Origin: Pseudomonas sp. UBA5706
GTDB lineage: Bacteria; Pseudomonadota; Gammaproteobacteria; Pseudomonadales; Pseudomonadaceae
Length of the DNA: 64,000 nt
NCBI RefSeq assembly: GCF_002419965.1
Contig: NZ_DIHC01000046.1
Location: forward strand, 134,764-198,763
Reading direction: 5' to 3'
Shown: positions 1-9,790 of the stretch, one piece after another
How the letters are laid out: each line of letters begins with the position of its first letter
How positions within the stretch are numbered: the first letter of the stretch is position 1
Translations under genes and position numbers: made by a program
The notes under the pieces: model-generated
What the model was told of the DNA's origin: nothing
What the model saw: only the letters and a program-made list of their open reading frames with translations
The model's database searches: none

Positions 1-210
1 GGCCTCGTCCAGTGACTCGGTAGCGAGCACCGCCCAGAGCACTCGGCACGGGGGCGCGTTAAGGCAGAGGGTCGTGGCCAGCTCGCCCCCATCCCCCACC
101 CGGGAAAATTCGATCGGCAGTTCCGGGCCGTCATTGAACCAGTCGGATGCGACCGCAAGCACCCCGGGCTTCCAAATCAGTGATCCCCACCCAAGACACG
201 CAATTTTCAT
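1..210 (-). CDS. Conserved hypothetical protein, C-terminus cut by window edge
   Basis: An open frame runs from an ATG at 210 to the left edge of the window without a stop and encodes at least 70 residues. It begins MKIACLGWGSLIWKPG and continues with a glycine-rich stretch (VGDGGELATTL). An AAAGGA ribosome site lies a few bases before the start. The N-terminus resembles a small family of conserved hypothetical proteins common in pseudomonads, but I cannot name a function. The gene lies upstream of, and in the same direction as, nothing visible here; the permease at 325 is on the same strand but upstream of it, so the two could be cotranscribed across about 115 bases. Confidence 0.6.
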   Translation of the reverse strand, partial: MKIACLGWGSLIWKPGVLAVASDWFNDGPELPIEFSRVGDGGELATTLCLNAPPCRVLWAVLATESLDEA

Positions 211-324
211 GATGTTTTCCTTTCGAGTAGGGGAGCGCTCATCGGCGCGATACGCCTGCGGGTTGATCAACATGGGAGCGCTGGGCGGCGCCCCTGGGTC
301 TTTGGCTACTCACGCGATGCGTGC

Positions 325-1677
325 TTATCCTTCCGTTTCACCCGGTGCCTGAAAGTCTTCGACCTCAATTGCACGCAGGCCTGCAGCGCGGGTCAGTGTG
401 TACATGAGCACTCCGACAACCAGCATGGCCCCTGCACGCAGCCAGGTATCCAGGCTCTGTTGGGTCAGCAGCAGAAGGCATGAGGCGATTGCAAGAACCG
501 GGACCCAGGTAGGCACCCGAAAGTGCCTGGCTTGGACGACATCGCGGCGCAACACCAGCACCGCCAGGTTGGTACTGATGAACACGAACAGCAGGAGCAG
601 CACAACCGTTTGGGCCAGCGTCGCCAACGAGCCTGTCAGTGTGAGCACCACCGCCACGGCACTGGTTACCAGAATGGCGACCCAAGGCGTGCGGCGTTGC
701 GGCAGAACCCTCGACAAGGCTTTTGGCAGCAGCCCCTGTCGCGCCATGCCGTAGGCCAGTCTGCTGGACATGATCATCGTCAGCAAGGCGCCGTTGGCCA
801 CGGCGACCAACGCAATGAAAGCGAACAACAGCGGCGGGATCCCAAGGCCCGAGGCTTTCACGACCTCCAGCAGCGGCGCCGAGGAGGTCGCCAATTGTTC
901 CACTGGCATCACCGACGCGGCGGCGATGCCCACGGCCATGTAGATCGCGCCAGCGATAAGCAATGCCCCGAATAGGGCACGGGGGTAAGTGCGGCGTACG
1001 TCCCGGATCTCTTCAGCCAGGTTGGCCGACGTCTCGAATCCCACGTAAGAGTAGAAGGCCAGTAGCGCAGCGCCCAGTACCGCCAGGGCAGGGTTGACGC
1101 CTGCCTTGAACGCCAGCGCCCGACCGATATCGGCATGCCCTGCGTGAAAGAACCATGCGCCGGCGAGCACGACAAGCAACAGGCCCGAGACCTCTATAAC
1201 GGTCATGACAAGATTTGCCGTCAGCGATTCCTTGATGCCTCGCGCATTGAGCAGCGCGATGACCAGCAGAAAGACCAATGCCGCGATGTTGGGCGAAACT
1301 TCGATGAACGGCGCCAGGTAATCGCCGGCGAACGCCAACGAGAGTCCTGCCGCACTGGTTACGCCTGCCGCAAGCATGCAGAAGCCGATCAGAAACGAGA
1401 TAAGCGGAGAGTTGAAGGCCTTGGCAGCGAATACGGCGGACGCGCCGGCATGTGGATATTTGGTCACCAGTTCTGCATAGGAACCAGCGGTCAAAAGGGC
1501 AAAACACAACGCAATCAGCAGCGGAACCCAGACCGCGCCTCCCACCTGGCCGGCGATGGTGCCCGCCAGTGCGTACACTCCGGCGCCCAATACGTCTCCC
1601 AGGATGAACAGCAACAGCATGGGGCCGCTTACCGCCCGCTTTAACGCAGTGCCTGGCTGATGCTCCGATGAGATCAT
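325..1677 (-). CDS. APC-family amino-acid permease
   Basis: The 450-residue product is an integral membrane transporter with about twelve predicted hydrophobic segments. Near the N-terminus the glycine-rich helix (GDVLGAGVYALAG) and later FYSYVGFETSANLAEE match the substrate-binding unwound helices 1 and 6 of the amino acid/polyamine/organocation superfamily. It should move an amino acid or amine across the inner membrane by proton coupling; the substrate cannot be read from sequence. I prefer the ATG at 1677 because AGGGAG sits six bases before it. A longer form from 1719 adds 14 polar residues without a clear ribosome site. Confidence 0.88.
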   Translation of the reverse strand: MISSEHQPGTALKRAVSGPMLLLFILGDVLGAGVYALAGTIAGQVGGAVWVPLLIALCFALLTAGSYAELVTKYPHAGASAVFAAKAFNSPLISFLIGFCMLAAGVTSAAGLSLAFAGDYLAPFIEVSPNIAALVFLLVIALLNARGIKESLTANLVMTVIEVSGLLLVVLAGAWFFHAGHADIGRALAFKAGVNPALAVLGAALLAFYSYVGFETSANLAEEIRDVRRTYPRALFGALLIAGAIYMAVGIAAASVMPVEQLATSSAPLLEVVKASGLGIPPLLFAFIALVAVANGALLTMIMSSRLAYGMARQGLLPKALSRVLPQRRTPWVAILVTSAVAVVLTLTGSLATLAQTVVLLLLFVFISTNLAVLVLRRDVVQARHFRVPTWVPVLAIASCLLLLTQQSLDTWLRAGAMLVVGVLMYTLTRAAGLRAIEVEDFQAPGETEG

Positions 1678-1791
1678 GTGTCGCTCCCTGATAGCCGCTC
1701 CGCGCGGCGTCTCGCTCAAAAAAACAGCCCGCGCAGTGCACGGGCTATCGAGAGAAGCAGCACCCGTGATTAATGGGCCGCGTTGATCCCG

Positions 1792-2298
1792 TCAGGCCTT
1801 CTTTTTTGGAAGTGTTGCAGCTTGATTGCCGCCTTGCTCGGCGATGGCGGAGAGTTTTTCATCAGCTGCTTTTTCTTCGGCGAGGGTAGCCGCGAGGAGC
1901 TCGGCGGCGTCGTTCAGGCCCAGGTGCTTGGCCATCGCAATCAAGGTGCCGTAGGAAGCAATCTCGTAATGCTCGACTTTCTGGCAGGCGCCAATAAGGG
2001 CTGCGTCGAGCACTTCACCTTTTTCGATTTCCTCCAGCAGCTCTTTGCTCTCCTCGACAAGACCTTCCATCGCGGCACATTTCATTCGCTTGAGCTTAAA
2101 ACCGGTCAATTCAACGATTTCATCAATACGCTCGATCTGGCCCCGGGTTTCTTCCAAATGCGATTCGAACGCCTCGGCAAGTTTGGGGTTAGTTGAACTG
2201 CGTGCCAGCTTGGGTAGCGCTTTGGTGATCTGTTTTTCTGCGCTGTATACGTCGGAGAGTTCGTGGATAAACAGGTCTTTTACGGTTGTTCTGGCCAT
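1792..2298 (-). CDS. YciF-like ferritin-fold protein (DUF892)
   Basis: The 168-residue protein is almost wholly helical. It starts with the family signature region (DLFIHELSDVYSAEKQITK) and has repeated acidic/histidine positions such as HLEETRGQIERI and KVEHYEIASYG that form a di-metal four-helix bundle in this family. The tail is basic (PKKKA). YciE/YciF proteins are soluble, stress-induced in many bacteria (RpoS or osmotic control in enterobacteria), and their chemistry is unsettled. It stands alone, followed on the same strand by the permease. Confidence 0.85.
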   Translation of the reverse strand: MARTTVKDLFIHELSDVYSAEKQITKALPKLARSSTNPKLAEAFESHLEETRGQIERIDEIVELTGFKLKRMKCAAMEGLVEESKELLEEIEKGEVLDAALIGACQKVEHYEIASYGTLIAMAKHLGLNDAAELLAATLAEEKAADEKLSAIAEQGGNQAATLPKKKA

Positions 2299-2659
2299 AG
2301 TGATTATCTCGCTCTGTGACGCGTGAAGGAGGTCAACGCTGGCCGCACATGCCGCCAGCTACATACTCGACCCGGCGCGGATGCATTGCGTTCGGGTTAT
2401 TCCGAGGGCTGCCGACGGAAGGCGATGAGCACGCTTGCTGCTTTCCAGCCCGTGAATGAAGCTATGCTCGTGCACCACCACCGCGCCCGTGCTCAGAGCA
2501 GGATAACGCCCAGACCTGGCAGCCCTCAGCTCATTCCATTGGTCGTTTCTATCGCCAGGGGCGCAAATATCGATTGGGCTCGACCCGTCACGACGCGTAT
2601 CTTCGCGCCCAAATGATGGCCTAGTGATATAATCCGTCCGAACCTTGTGAGATTTTGTC
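2299..2659. other. Intergenic region, no gene seen
   Basis: This 361-base gap separates the divergent yciF-like gene and the chemoreceptor. The open frames in it are short and out of keeping with local codon use. A TATAAT-like box at about 2629-2634, just before the chemoreceptor start, could be part of its promoter, but I see no convincing -35 partner and no clear FliA-type motif. Confidence 0.4.
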
Positions 2660-4306
2660 ATGAAAAAACCAATATCCCTTGCCGCGCGTATCGGTCTCGG
2701 CTACGCCCTGGTGGTGTCGCTGTTGATGCTCATTACCGCTGTGGGCATCCAGCGGGTTGGCCTGATCGACTCGACCCTTACAAGCGTTAGCGACAATGCG
2801 GCGAAGATACAGCGCTACGCGATCAATTTTCGCGGCAGTGTGCACAACCGTGCGATTTCCATTCGTGACGCGGTGCTTGTCGCCAGTGATGCCGACCTGG
2901 ATCGACATTTGGCCGAGATCAAACACCTGGAGCAGCTGTATATCGACTCCGCCGCGCCCATGGACCAGATCATGCAAGGGGCGAATACGACTGCTGATGA
3001 GCAGCAAATGCTTCAGGCCATCAAGGATATAGAGCGGGAAACGCTGGCTTCTACGCAACAGGTGATCGAACTGCGCCGCAGCGGCGCCATTGCCCAGGCT
3101 CAAGCACTGTTGCTTAACCAGACCTCGGAGCGATACAGCGAGTGGCTCAAGCGCATCAATGCGCTGATTGACTACGAGGAAGGCTCCATCAGAACCCAGC
3201 TTGGCTACGTGCAGAAGACCGCCAGCCATTTCAGCGGGCTGATGCTTGCCGCCACTGCTATCGCGTTATTGCTGAGCGTGGCGTTGTCGGTGTTCACCAT
3301 CCGCTTTGTCAAATCCACGCTCGGTGCCGAGCCGGCCGAGGTCGCAAGGTCGATCGAGCAGCTGGCGGCAGGCAATTTGCACCAGTCTATCGTCACTCGC
3401 TACCCGGCAAGCGTCATGGGCGTGCTGAAAACCGCACTCGATCAATTGAGCCAAACCGTCACTCAAGTGCGTTTCGCAGCGCAGGAAGTCAATCTTTCCT
3501 CGGGTGAGTTATCGAGGATTTCGGGTGCAAACAACGAGCGCATCAACGCGCAGTCATACGAGGCCGAACAGATCTCCACGGCCATAACGCAGATGGCAGC
3601 CACGGTGGCAGAAGTCTCGGGCTATGCGTCAGAGGCGGCTCAAGCCACGCGTCAAGCCCATGAGGAGGTCAGCAGCGGCAATCTCCTGGTTGCGCAGACT
3701 GCCCAGGCCATCGAGGCGTTGGCCGAGACGCTGGCAGACACTACGTCTACGGTGGAGCAGGTGGCCAGGCACAGCGAACAGATCGATAAGGTGGTCGGGG
3801 TCATCAATGGCATCGCCGCCCAGACCAACCTGCTGGCGCTCAATGCGGCGATTGAAGCCGCACGTGCCGGGGAATATGGTCGAGGCTTCGCCGTCGTGGC
3901 CGATGAAGTGCGCTCGTTGGCAACCCGCACTCAGCAATCGACCGAGGAGATCCGTGAAATGATCACCACGTTGCAGGCTGGTACCGAGGCGGCCGCGCAG
4001 ACGATGCGAGGCAGCTGCGGTCTGGCGAGCGCCGCCGTCGAACAGACGCGCAGCGCACAGTCTTCATTGTCGAAAATCAGCCATGTGGTGTCCGAGATCA
4101 ACCAGATGAACGCGCAGATTGCCAGTGCCGCCGTGCAGCAAAAAACCGTGGCCGAAGATGTCGCGCAAAACGTCAATCGCATCCACGACTCGACCGTTCA
4201 CTCCGCGACAGGCTCTCTTCAAATCGCATCGGCGAGTCAGGAACTCACCGCACTGGCTGACCGACTCACCCAGCGCGTCGCGATTTTTCGGGTTGAGGCA
4301 TCATGA
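2660..4306 (+). CDS. Transmembrane methyl-accepting chemotaxis protein
   Basis: The 548-residue receptor has a first membrane helix at about residues 11-31, a periplasmic four-helix-bundle-type sensor region (about 32-190), a second membrane helix (about 193-214), a HAMP linker and a signalling domain. The invariant hairpin tip (QTNLLALNAAIEAARAGE) starts near residue 388, where CheA and CheW bind. The C-terminus (IFRVEAS) lacks the NWETF-type pentapeptide, so methylation enzymes would have to reach it without that tether. The ligand is unknown. The next genes also encode sensory proteins, but this one appears to be its own transcription unit. Confidence 0.93.
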   Translation: MKKPISLAARIGLGYALVVSLLMLITAVGIQRVGLIDSTLTSVSDNAAKIQRYAINFRGSVHNRAISIRDAVLVASDADLDRHLAEIKHLEQLYIDSAAPMDQIMQGANTTADEQQMLQAIKDIERETLASTQQVIELRRSGAIAQAQALLLNQTSERYSEWLKRINALIDYEEGSIRTQLGYVQKTASHFSGLMLAATAIALLLSVALSVFTIRFVKSTLGAEPAEVARSIEQLAAGNLHQSIVTRYPASVMGVLKTALDQLSQTVTQVRFAAQEVNLSSGELSRISGANNERINAQSYEAEQISTAITQMAATVAEVSGYASEAAQATRQAHEEVSSGNLLVAQTAQAIEALAETLADTTSTVEQVARHSEQIDKVVGVINGIAAQTNLLALNAAIEAARAGEYGRGFAVVADEVRSLATRTQQSTEEIREMITTLQAGTEAAAQTMRGSCGLASAAVEQTRSAQSSLSKISHVVSEINQMNAQIASAAVQQKTVAEDVAQNVNRIHDSTVHSATGSLQIASASQELTALADRLTQRVAIFRVEAS

Positions 4307-4454
4307 GTCGATAAGGGAATGAGCGCCTGGCGGGCGGTCAAGAATGCACATCGCTGGCCGCTATAGTCTCAAACGATCTTGTCCTGTCGGCTTTCGCTTC
4401 CACAGGGCATCGTTGCTCGATTACGCTAGGCGCCACACTGACTGGAGAACGTGC

Positions 4455-4991
4455 ATGCTTGCTGAACTGAATTCTGCGCATCGATTGCTCACGGTGGAGG
4501 AGCGCTGTGCAATTGCGGAGATTGAGGCGACCACCAATGTATTGAAGCTCGTTACCCGACTCACCGGAATGCGCTTTGCCGCGATTGCAAAGTTCACCGA
4601 AACGCAGTGGATTACCTGCTCGGTGTATGACCCCTGCAACCTCGGCATCGAGGCGGGTATCGCATTCGATCTGGAAACCACCATTTGCAGCGAGTTCTGC
4701 ACCAACCCGGAAGCGCTTTTCATCTCGCAGATCAGCCAAAGCGATCGCTACTCCGTTCGGCCCGTGGTAAAGCGCTTCGATCTTGAGAGCTATGCTGGAA
4801 TACCGGTATTTCTCCCTGATGGTCGTCTTTACGGAGCACTTTGCGTGCTCGATTCTGACCCGGTAACGTTCGAAGATGAAGACCTGCGTGAGGCGCTCGG
4901 TTTATTCGCCCGGCTGGTAGGCTGCGTCTTCTATGCAAACCTGACACAGGCTCTGCCGCAGGCCGAGGCCGAGGCCGAGGCGCTTGCATAA
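4455..4991 (+). CDS. Single GAF-domain protein
   Basis: The 178-residue protein consists of one GAF domain and little else. Recognisable parts are the N-terminal helix (EERCAIAEIEATTNVLKL), the central AIAKFTETQW strand and the late IPVFLPDGRLYGALCVLD strand typical of GAF folds. No output domain is attached, so it may bind a small ligand or act as a partner for another signalling protein. The start at 4455 is chosen because GGAG lies seven bases upstream; an in-frame ATG at 4344 would add 37 unlike residues. The gene sits between a chemoreceptor and a convergent c-di-GMP protein. Confidence 0.8.
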   Translation: MLAELNSAHRLLTVEERCAIAEIEATTNVLKLVTRLTGMRFAAIAKFTETQWITCSVYDPCNLGIEAGIAFDLETTICSEFCTNPEALFISQISQSDRYSVRPVVKRFDLESYAGIPVFLPDGRLYGALCVLDSDPVTFEDEDLREALGLFARLVGCVFYANLTQALPQAEAEAEALA

Positions 4992-5081
4992 GCCCGGCGC
5001 CATGAAACGCTTTTGATGACCGACCGCAGCTGCGCGGCCGGCGTTGAACCGGGCAGCCGGTTGTTGCAAAACTTCAATGGA

Positions 5082-7412
5082 TTAGCCGGGGTCAGCCGAG
5101 CTTCGACGCTGGAAGAGGGCCTTGGCTTCCTCGGCAAGCAGGGGAGGGCTTAGGAGAAATCCCTGGACATAGGGGCATCCGAGCGTCGTCAGCTGGTCCA
5201 GCTGGCTTTCGGTCTCAACGCCTTCGGCGACTATCGCAAGATCCAGCGCACGGCCCAGCGACAGAATACTTTTCACGATGGCCACGCTTCGCTGATGGAT
5301 CATCATCCGCGACACGAACGAGCGATCGATTTTTATCGCGTCGATGGGGTACCTGTCGATATAGCCCAGCGAGCTATAACCTGTACCGAAATCGTCCAGC
5401 GCGATTCGGATGCCCAGCCTTCGAAGCTCCAACAGCGTCTTGGCGACTGTCTCGGGGTCGCGCAGAAATACGGACTCGGTAATCTCGATCTGCAAATCGT
5501 GGGCATTGAAGCCTGTAGTCTTGAGAATGCTGGAGATCTGCGTAGCAAAGTTCTTGCGGTTCAACTCGGCACCCGAGACGTTGACATTCAACTTTATTCT
5601 CATCGACGGAACGGCTTCGGACCAGCTTTGCACCTGGCTGCAGGCATCCAGCATCACCCACTGCCCGAGCGGATAGATGATGCCGACGTCTTCAGCAACG
5701 GAGATGAAGACATCGGGCGAGATGTTCCCCAGCAGCGGACTGTCCCAGCGAATCAGCGCTTCGACGCCTTCTATTTCTCCCGTGGTCACCGAAAATATCG
5801 GTTGATAGACCAGGTGAAACTCTTTATTGGCGATGGCCTGCTTCAAGGCGTTTTGCATCAGTAGCGTATGGATAGAGGCTTCACGCATGGACAGGTCAAA
5901 GACCACCCAGCGTCCACGCCCTTGCTTCTTGGCGGCGTACATGGCCACATCCGCATCTCGGATCAGGTCTTCCGCGTGCCTGTGCTCGGCGCTCAGTACC
6001 GCGATGCCGATGCTGCAGGAGGTAAAGATCGACTGCCCATCGATCTCGATTTCATTGCCAAGGGTTTGCACGATACGCGCAGCGGTTTCAACGGCTCGGT
6101 GTTGATGGTCCTTGCCGGACAGTTGAATCGCGAACTCATCGCCCCCTATCCGGGCCAAGAGTGCATTCCGGCTCAGGCATGACTTAAGCCGTGCCGCCAC
6201 CACCTTGAGCAAGGTGTCGCCCGCGGCATGGCCCATCCCGTCATTAATGTATTTGAATCTGTCCAGATCCAGGTACAGCACGCTGGCCGTTCGTGTCGCG
6301 CCGCTATCCTGCACAGCGAACGCCGCTTGCAAACGCGCCATGAAATACGCGCGGTTCTTTAGCTGCGTGAGCTCATCGTGAAAGGCGGCGTGGGTCAGTT
6401 CTGCCTCAATGCGCTCGCGTTCGAACAAGCGCGATTCGAGCGCGACTTTTTCTTCACGGTCAATTTGCAGTTGTCTGAACGCTTGCTCGGCCTCTTTGCG
6501 CCCCGTCACATCCCGCTGCACGGACACCCAATGGGTCAGCCAGCCCTTTTCATTGGCCACAGGAACGATGCTCATCTGCACCCAGAACCGTGAACCGTCG
6601 CGCCGAGCGTTGATCAACTCGATCTCGATCGGCTTGCAGCGCGAGAGCGCCGTGCGGATTTGATCGAGTGCCTCCCGGCTGGTTTCTTCGCACTGCAGGA
6701 TCCGCGGCGTGGCCCCCAGGACTTCGTCAAGGCTGAACCCGGTGGATTTGAGGAAGGCCGGATTGCAATACACGATCCGGGGTCCGGGATAGGCAATGGG
6801 TTGGGCCTCGGTAATCAGGATCGAATCCTTCGCGTTGACGACGACCGACTCTAGCAGCCTCAGGCGCTCGATCGCAGCGAGGCCGCTGGACGCTGTCAGC
6901 TCGTGATCGAGCAGGGTACTGCGGGCATCGGCGGCATAGGCCTGCAGGCAGCAGATCTGCGCGGCACTCAACCGCAGGTGAGGGGCGGGGACCGTCAGCA
7001 ATACACAGGCCAGCAGGGTGTTGGCGCCGTTTCTGATGATGACCAATACCAGGGAATCGTTCGCCGAAATACCCAGGTTGAACGAAGCAGGCATGTGCTG
7101 TCGCATAGTTTGCGGAATGTCAACGACGTCGCCCATGCCGAGCAAGCCCTCCACCCACTCTTGTGTCGCCTTGTCCAGCAAAGCCGGCGTGGTCTTGCCC
7201 GCCGTTGCAACTACGCCCCACTGCCCGGAGCCCGGAAACAGCAAGACGCCTCCGGAACAACCGGTGGTATTGAATGCAGCTGCGAGAAAACGGGTCAGAA
7301 TTTTCTGCTCAGTCGAACCTTGAAATGCCGCAGCGACCATACGAAACCCTTCCAATAGTGGCGAATCATCAGGCATGGATCCATCCAGGAAGGCATGATA
7401 TCGCTTTGACAT
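5082..7412 (-). CDS. GAF-PAS-GGDEF-EAL c-di-GMP turnover protein
   Basis: The 776-residue protein has a GAF-like N-terminal region (about 1-170), a PAS domain with PAC motif (about 185-315), a diguanylate cyclase domain with an intact GGDEF (RIGGDEFAI) and a phosphodiesterase domain. The EAL domain keeps EALIRW, the metal/base residues in ITES and DDFGTGYSSL, the lysine in IKIDRSF, EGVE and QGF, so both halves could be active. It has no membrane helices and is probably cytoplasmic. The substrate pool is GTP and cyclic di-GMP; the sensory input is unknown. It lies beside a BdlA-like receptor. Confidence 0.93.
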   Translation of the reverse strand: MSKRYHAFLDGSMPDDSPLLEGFRMVAAAFQGSTEQKILTRFLAAAFNTTGCSGGVLLFPGSGQWGVVATAGKTTPALLDKATQEWVEGLLGMGDVVDIPQTMRQHMPASFNLGISANDSLVLVIIRNGANTLLACVLLTVPAPHLRLSAAQICCLQAYAADARSTLLDHELTASSGLAAIERLRLLESVVVNAKDSILITEAQPIAYPGPRIVYCNPAFLKSTGFSLDEVLGATPRILQCEETSREALDQIRTALSRCKPIEIELINARRDGSRFWVQMSIVPVANEKGWLTHWVSVQRDVTGRKEAEQAFRQLQIDREEKVALESRLFERERIEAELTHAAFHDELTQLKNRAYFMARLQAAFAVQDSGATRTASVLYLDLDRFKYINDGMGHAAGDTLLKVVAARLKSCLSRNALLARIGGDEFAIQLSGKDHQHRAVETAARIVQTLGNEIEIDGQSIFTSCSIGIAVLSAEHRHAEDLIRDADVAMYAAKKQGRGRWVVFDLSMREASIHTLLMQNALKQAIANKEFHLVYQPIFSVTTGEIEGVEALIRWDSPLLGNISPDVFISVAEDVGIIYPLGQWVMLDACSQVQSWSEAVPSMRIKLNVNVSGAELNRKNFATQISSILKTTGFNAHDLQIEITESVFLRDPETVAKTLLELRRLGIRIALDDFGTGYSSLGYIDRYPIDAIKIDRSFVSRMMIHQRSVAIVKSILSLGRALDLAIVAEGVETESQLDQLTTLGCPYVQGFLLSPPLLAEEAKALFQRRSSADPG

Positions 7413-7533
7413 TGCTTAGGGCATATTGTCAGCCTGCTGCGTGTATTACGCTAAGACACCGGAGAACGCCTAAACTTCCTGCACCGCACGCCGACACAAA
7501 ATTAGCGGTTCCTATTACAGGGAGGTGTGAAAC

Positions 7534-8844
7534 ATGTTCGGTAGAAAACAAAAAGCCCGTCTGAGCGCTATGGAAGCAGAGCTCGTTTCGCTACGTCGTC
7601 TGCAGGAGGCATTTGCGTCAGAGATGCTTTCCCTTACTTTCGACTCCGAATTCCGGCTCGCCGATGTGAACGGCAAGTTTTGCAGGGCGATTGGCTACGA
7701 TCGCGCTGAGCTGTTGGGCAAGCCCATGGCTGAATTTCTGCCCGGTTACGTTTCCACACTCCCTTGTTTCAGAAATTTGAAGTCGGCCGTGTCTGCGGGC
7801 ACGGCGGTGACGGACGACTACCGGTACATCCATAAAAACGGATCATTGATCTGGTTACATGCCACCTGGTCGCCCATCAAGGATGATGCGGGGAACGTGC
7901 AGTATATGAAATGCCTGGCCACAGACGTGACCACGTCCATCAACAAGGCCCGGGAGAACGAAGCCCTTATCAACGCGCTTCTGCGCTCCACCGCCGTCAT
8001 AGAACTGGGGCTGGATGGCAAGATCATCAATGCCAACGACGCGTTCTTGCAAGTAATGGGCTACACACTCGATCAGATCAAAGGCAAGCACCATAGTCTG
8101 TTTTGTGAGCCCGGGTATGCTGCGTCCCCTGAATATTCATCATTCTGGAAGACGCTGAACGCCGGGGAGTATGTCGCTGATCGGTTCAAGCGTGTGGACA
8201 GCAAAGGTCGCGAAGTCTGGCTGGAGGCCAGCTATAACCCGGTTCACGACACTCAAGGGGATTTGTATAAGGTCGTGAAGTTCGCGACCGTGGTGACCGA
8301 CCAGGTACACCGTGAGGCAGAAATCAACGTTGCTGCGGGCACTGCCTACGAGATTTCCCAACACACGGACATTTCTGCGCAGCGTGGCGCGGTGGTGATC
8401 AAGGACACCGTACAGACGATGACCCAGATTGCCGATCAGATGCTGTCGGCATCGGACGGTATGGAGGCCTTGGGCAAGCAATCGCTGCTGATCAGCACGA
8501 TTGTCCAAACCATCGGCGCCATTGCGCAGCAAACCAATCTGCTGGCCTTGAACGCTGCCATCGAGGCCGCGCGAGCAGGCGAGCAAGGTCGTGGATTCGC
8601 GGTGGTGGCCGATGAAGTTCGTCAGCTGGCAGGCAGAACCAGCTCTGCGACCGAGGAAATCGTGGCAGTGGTGCAACAGAACCAGAAGCTTGTGGACGAT
8701 GCGGTTCGAGACATGAGCAATAGTCGGGCGCAGGCCGAACACGGACTGTCGCTGGCGAACCAGGCCGGCAGCGTGATTCTGGAAATTCAGGACGGTGCGC
8801 GGCAGGTCGTCGGGGCCGTAGAGCGATTCACTCATCAGTTATGA
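7534..8844 (+). CDS. Soluble PAS-PAS chemoreceptor (BdlA-like)
   Basis: The 436-residue protein has no membrane segment. Two PAS domains (about residues 25-140 and 145-265, each with a PAC tail such as VWLEASYNPVHDTQGDLYK) precede a short signalling domain with the conserved tip (QTNLLALNAAIEAARAGEQ). This order and length match BdlA, the P. aeruginosa biofilm-dispersion receptor, and related cytoplasmic Aer-type proteins. GGAGGTG lies just before the ATG at 7534. It is divergent from the GGDEF-EAL gene, which would suit a link between c-di-GMP level and dispersal or taxis; that link is inference. Confidence 0.88.
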   Translation: MFGRKQKARLSAMEAELVSLRRLQEAFASEMLSLTFDSEFRLADVNGKFCRAIGYDRAELLGKPMAEFLPGYVSTLPCFRNLKSAVSAGTAVTDDYRYIHKNGSLIWLHATWSPIKDDAGNVQYMKCLATDVTTSINKARENEALINALLRSTAVIELGLDGKIINANDAFLQVMGYTLDQIKGKHHSLFCEPGYAASPEYSSFWKTLNAGEYVADRFKRVDSKGREVWLEASYNPVHDTQGDLYKVVKFATVVTDQVHREAEINVAAGTAYEISQHTDISAQRGAVVIKDTVQTMTQIADQMLSASDGMEALGKQSLLISTIVQTIGAIAQQTNLLALNAAIEAARAGEQGRGFAVVADEVRQLAGRTSSATEEIVAVVQQNQKLVDDAVRDMSNSRAQAEHGLSLANQAGSVILEIQDGARQVVGAVERFTHQL

Positions 8845-9020
8845 TGCCGGCTTTGAGGCATACTTGCAGGCAGATTGATAACGGCCGGCACGCACGATCG
8901 GCTCGTACCCCTGGCTGAACAGGGTCGCTGGCTGTGGGGTGACAGCGCAATCAGACGGCCGCACCCGCTACCCGGTCCTCATTCGCGGCATCCCTTGCAA
9001 CTGAACCGGACGAGGTAAAG

Positions 9021-9713
9021 GTGCTTCCGCAAATCGCTGATCCCGATGCCCAAGCGCAACGCCAGGCGAGATTTCAGGGCCTCATCGGTCTTGGCTTCGT
9101 TGCCGCTCTTTCTTTCATCGCTGGCATGACAGACGCCATCGGGTTTATGGCCACGGGCGATTTTGTGTCATTCATGAGTGGCAATACCACGCGACTTGCC
9201 GTGGCTTTGTATCAGGACAGCCTTACGCGCTCGGCGCACATCGCGCTGTTGGTGCTGGTGTTCATCCTCGGCAACGTCATTGGCGTGCTCGCGGCAAAAT
9301 GCTTCGACCGCAGGCCCTGGCCGCTGCTGTTGAGCATTGGCAGTCTGCTCATGGCTTGCGGGTATTGGGGGGCAAACCCCGCGATGGTGCTGCTGGCGGT
9401 TATTGCGATGGGCATGATCAATGCCGTGGTCGAGGAGGTAAACGGCCTACCGATTGGACTCACTTACGTGACAGGGGCGTTGTCGCGGTTTGGAAGAGGG
9501 CTTGGCCGCTGGCTGACAGGCGAGCGGCGTAGCGGTTGGCGAGTCCAGTTGATACCGTGGTGCGGAATGCTCGCTGGCGGTATTGCCGGGGGCATCCTGG
9601 CGGACCTCATGAACCTTGAAGCCATGCTGGTCAGCGGGTTGGTGACTGTCGCGCTGGGAATCGTTTCCTTAAAAATGCCGAGAAACTGGCGGTTCCATCC
9701 CCGCGCTGAATAA
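9021..9713 (+). CDS. DUF1275 (YoaK-type) membrane protein
   Basis: The 230-residue protein has about six hydrophobic segments and the family hallmarks AGMTDAIGF and FVSFMSGNTTRLA near the N-terminus. Members of this family are predicted inner-membrane proteins, sometimes described as possible transporters, with no established role. Translation probably starts at the GTG at 9021 behind GAGGTAAAG. The gene stands alone and converges with the RND pump genes 77 bases downstream. Confidence 0.82.
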   Translation: MLPQIADPDAQAQRQARFQGLIGLGFVAALSFIAGMTDAIGFMATGDFVSFMSGNTTRLAVALYQDSLTRSAHIALLVLVFILGNVIGVLAAKCFDRRPWPLLLSIGSLLMACGYWGANPAMVLLAVIAMGMINAVVEEVNGLPIGLTYVTGALSRFGRGLGRWLTGERRSGWRVQLIPWCGMLAGGIAGGILADLMNLEAMLVSGLVTVALGIVSLKMPRNWRFHPRAE

Positions 9714-9790
9714 CGCTGCGAGCGCCGGTGCCCTCTGAATGCGTTGGCTGTCGATGGCGCCTCCACCCACCAGCGCCGGACGTTCGTCCG

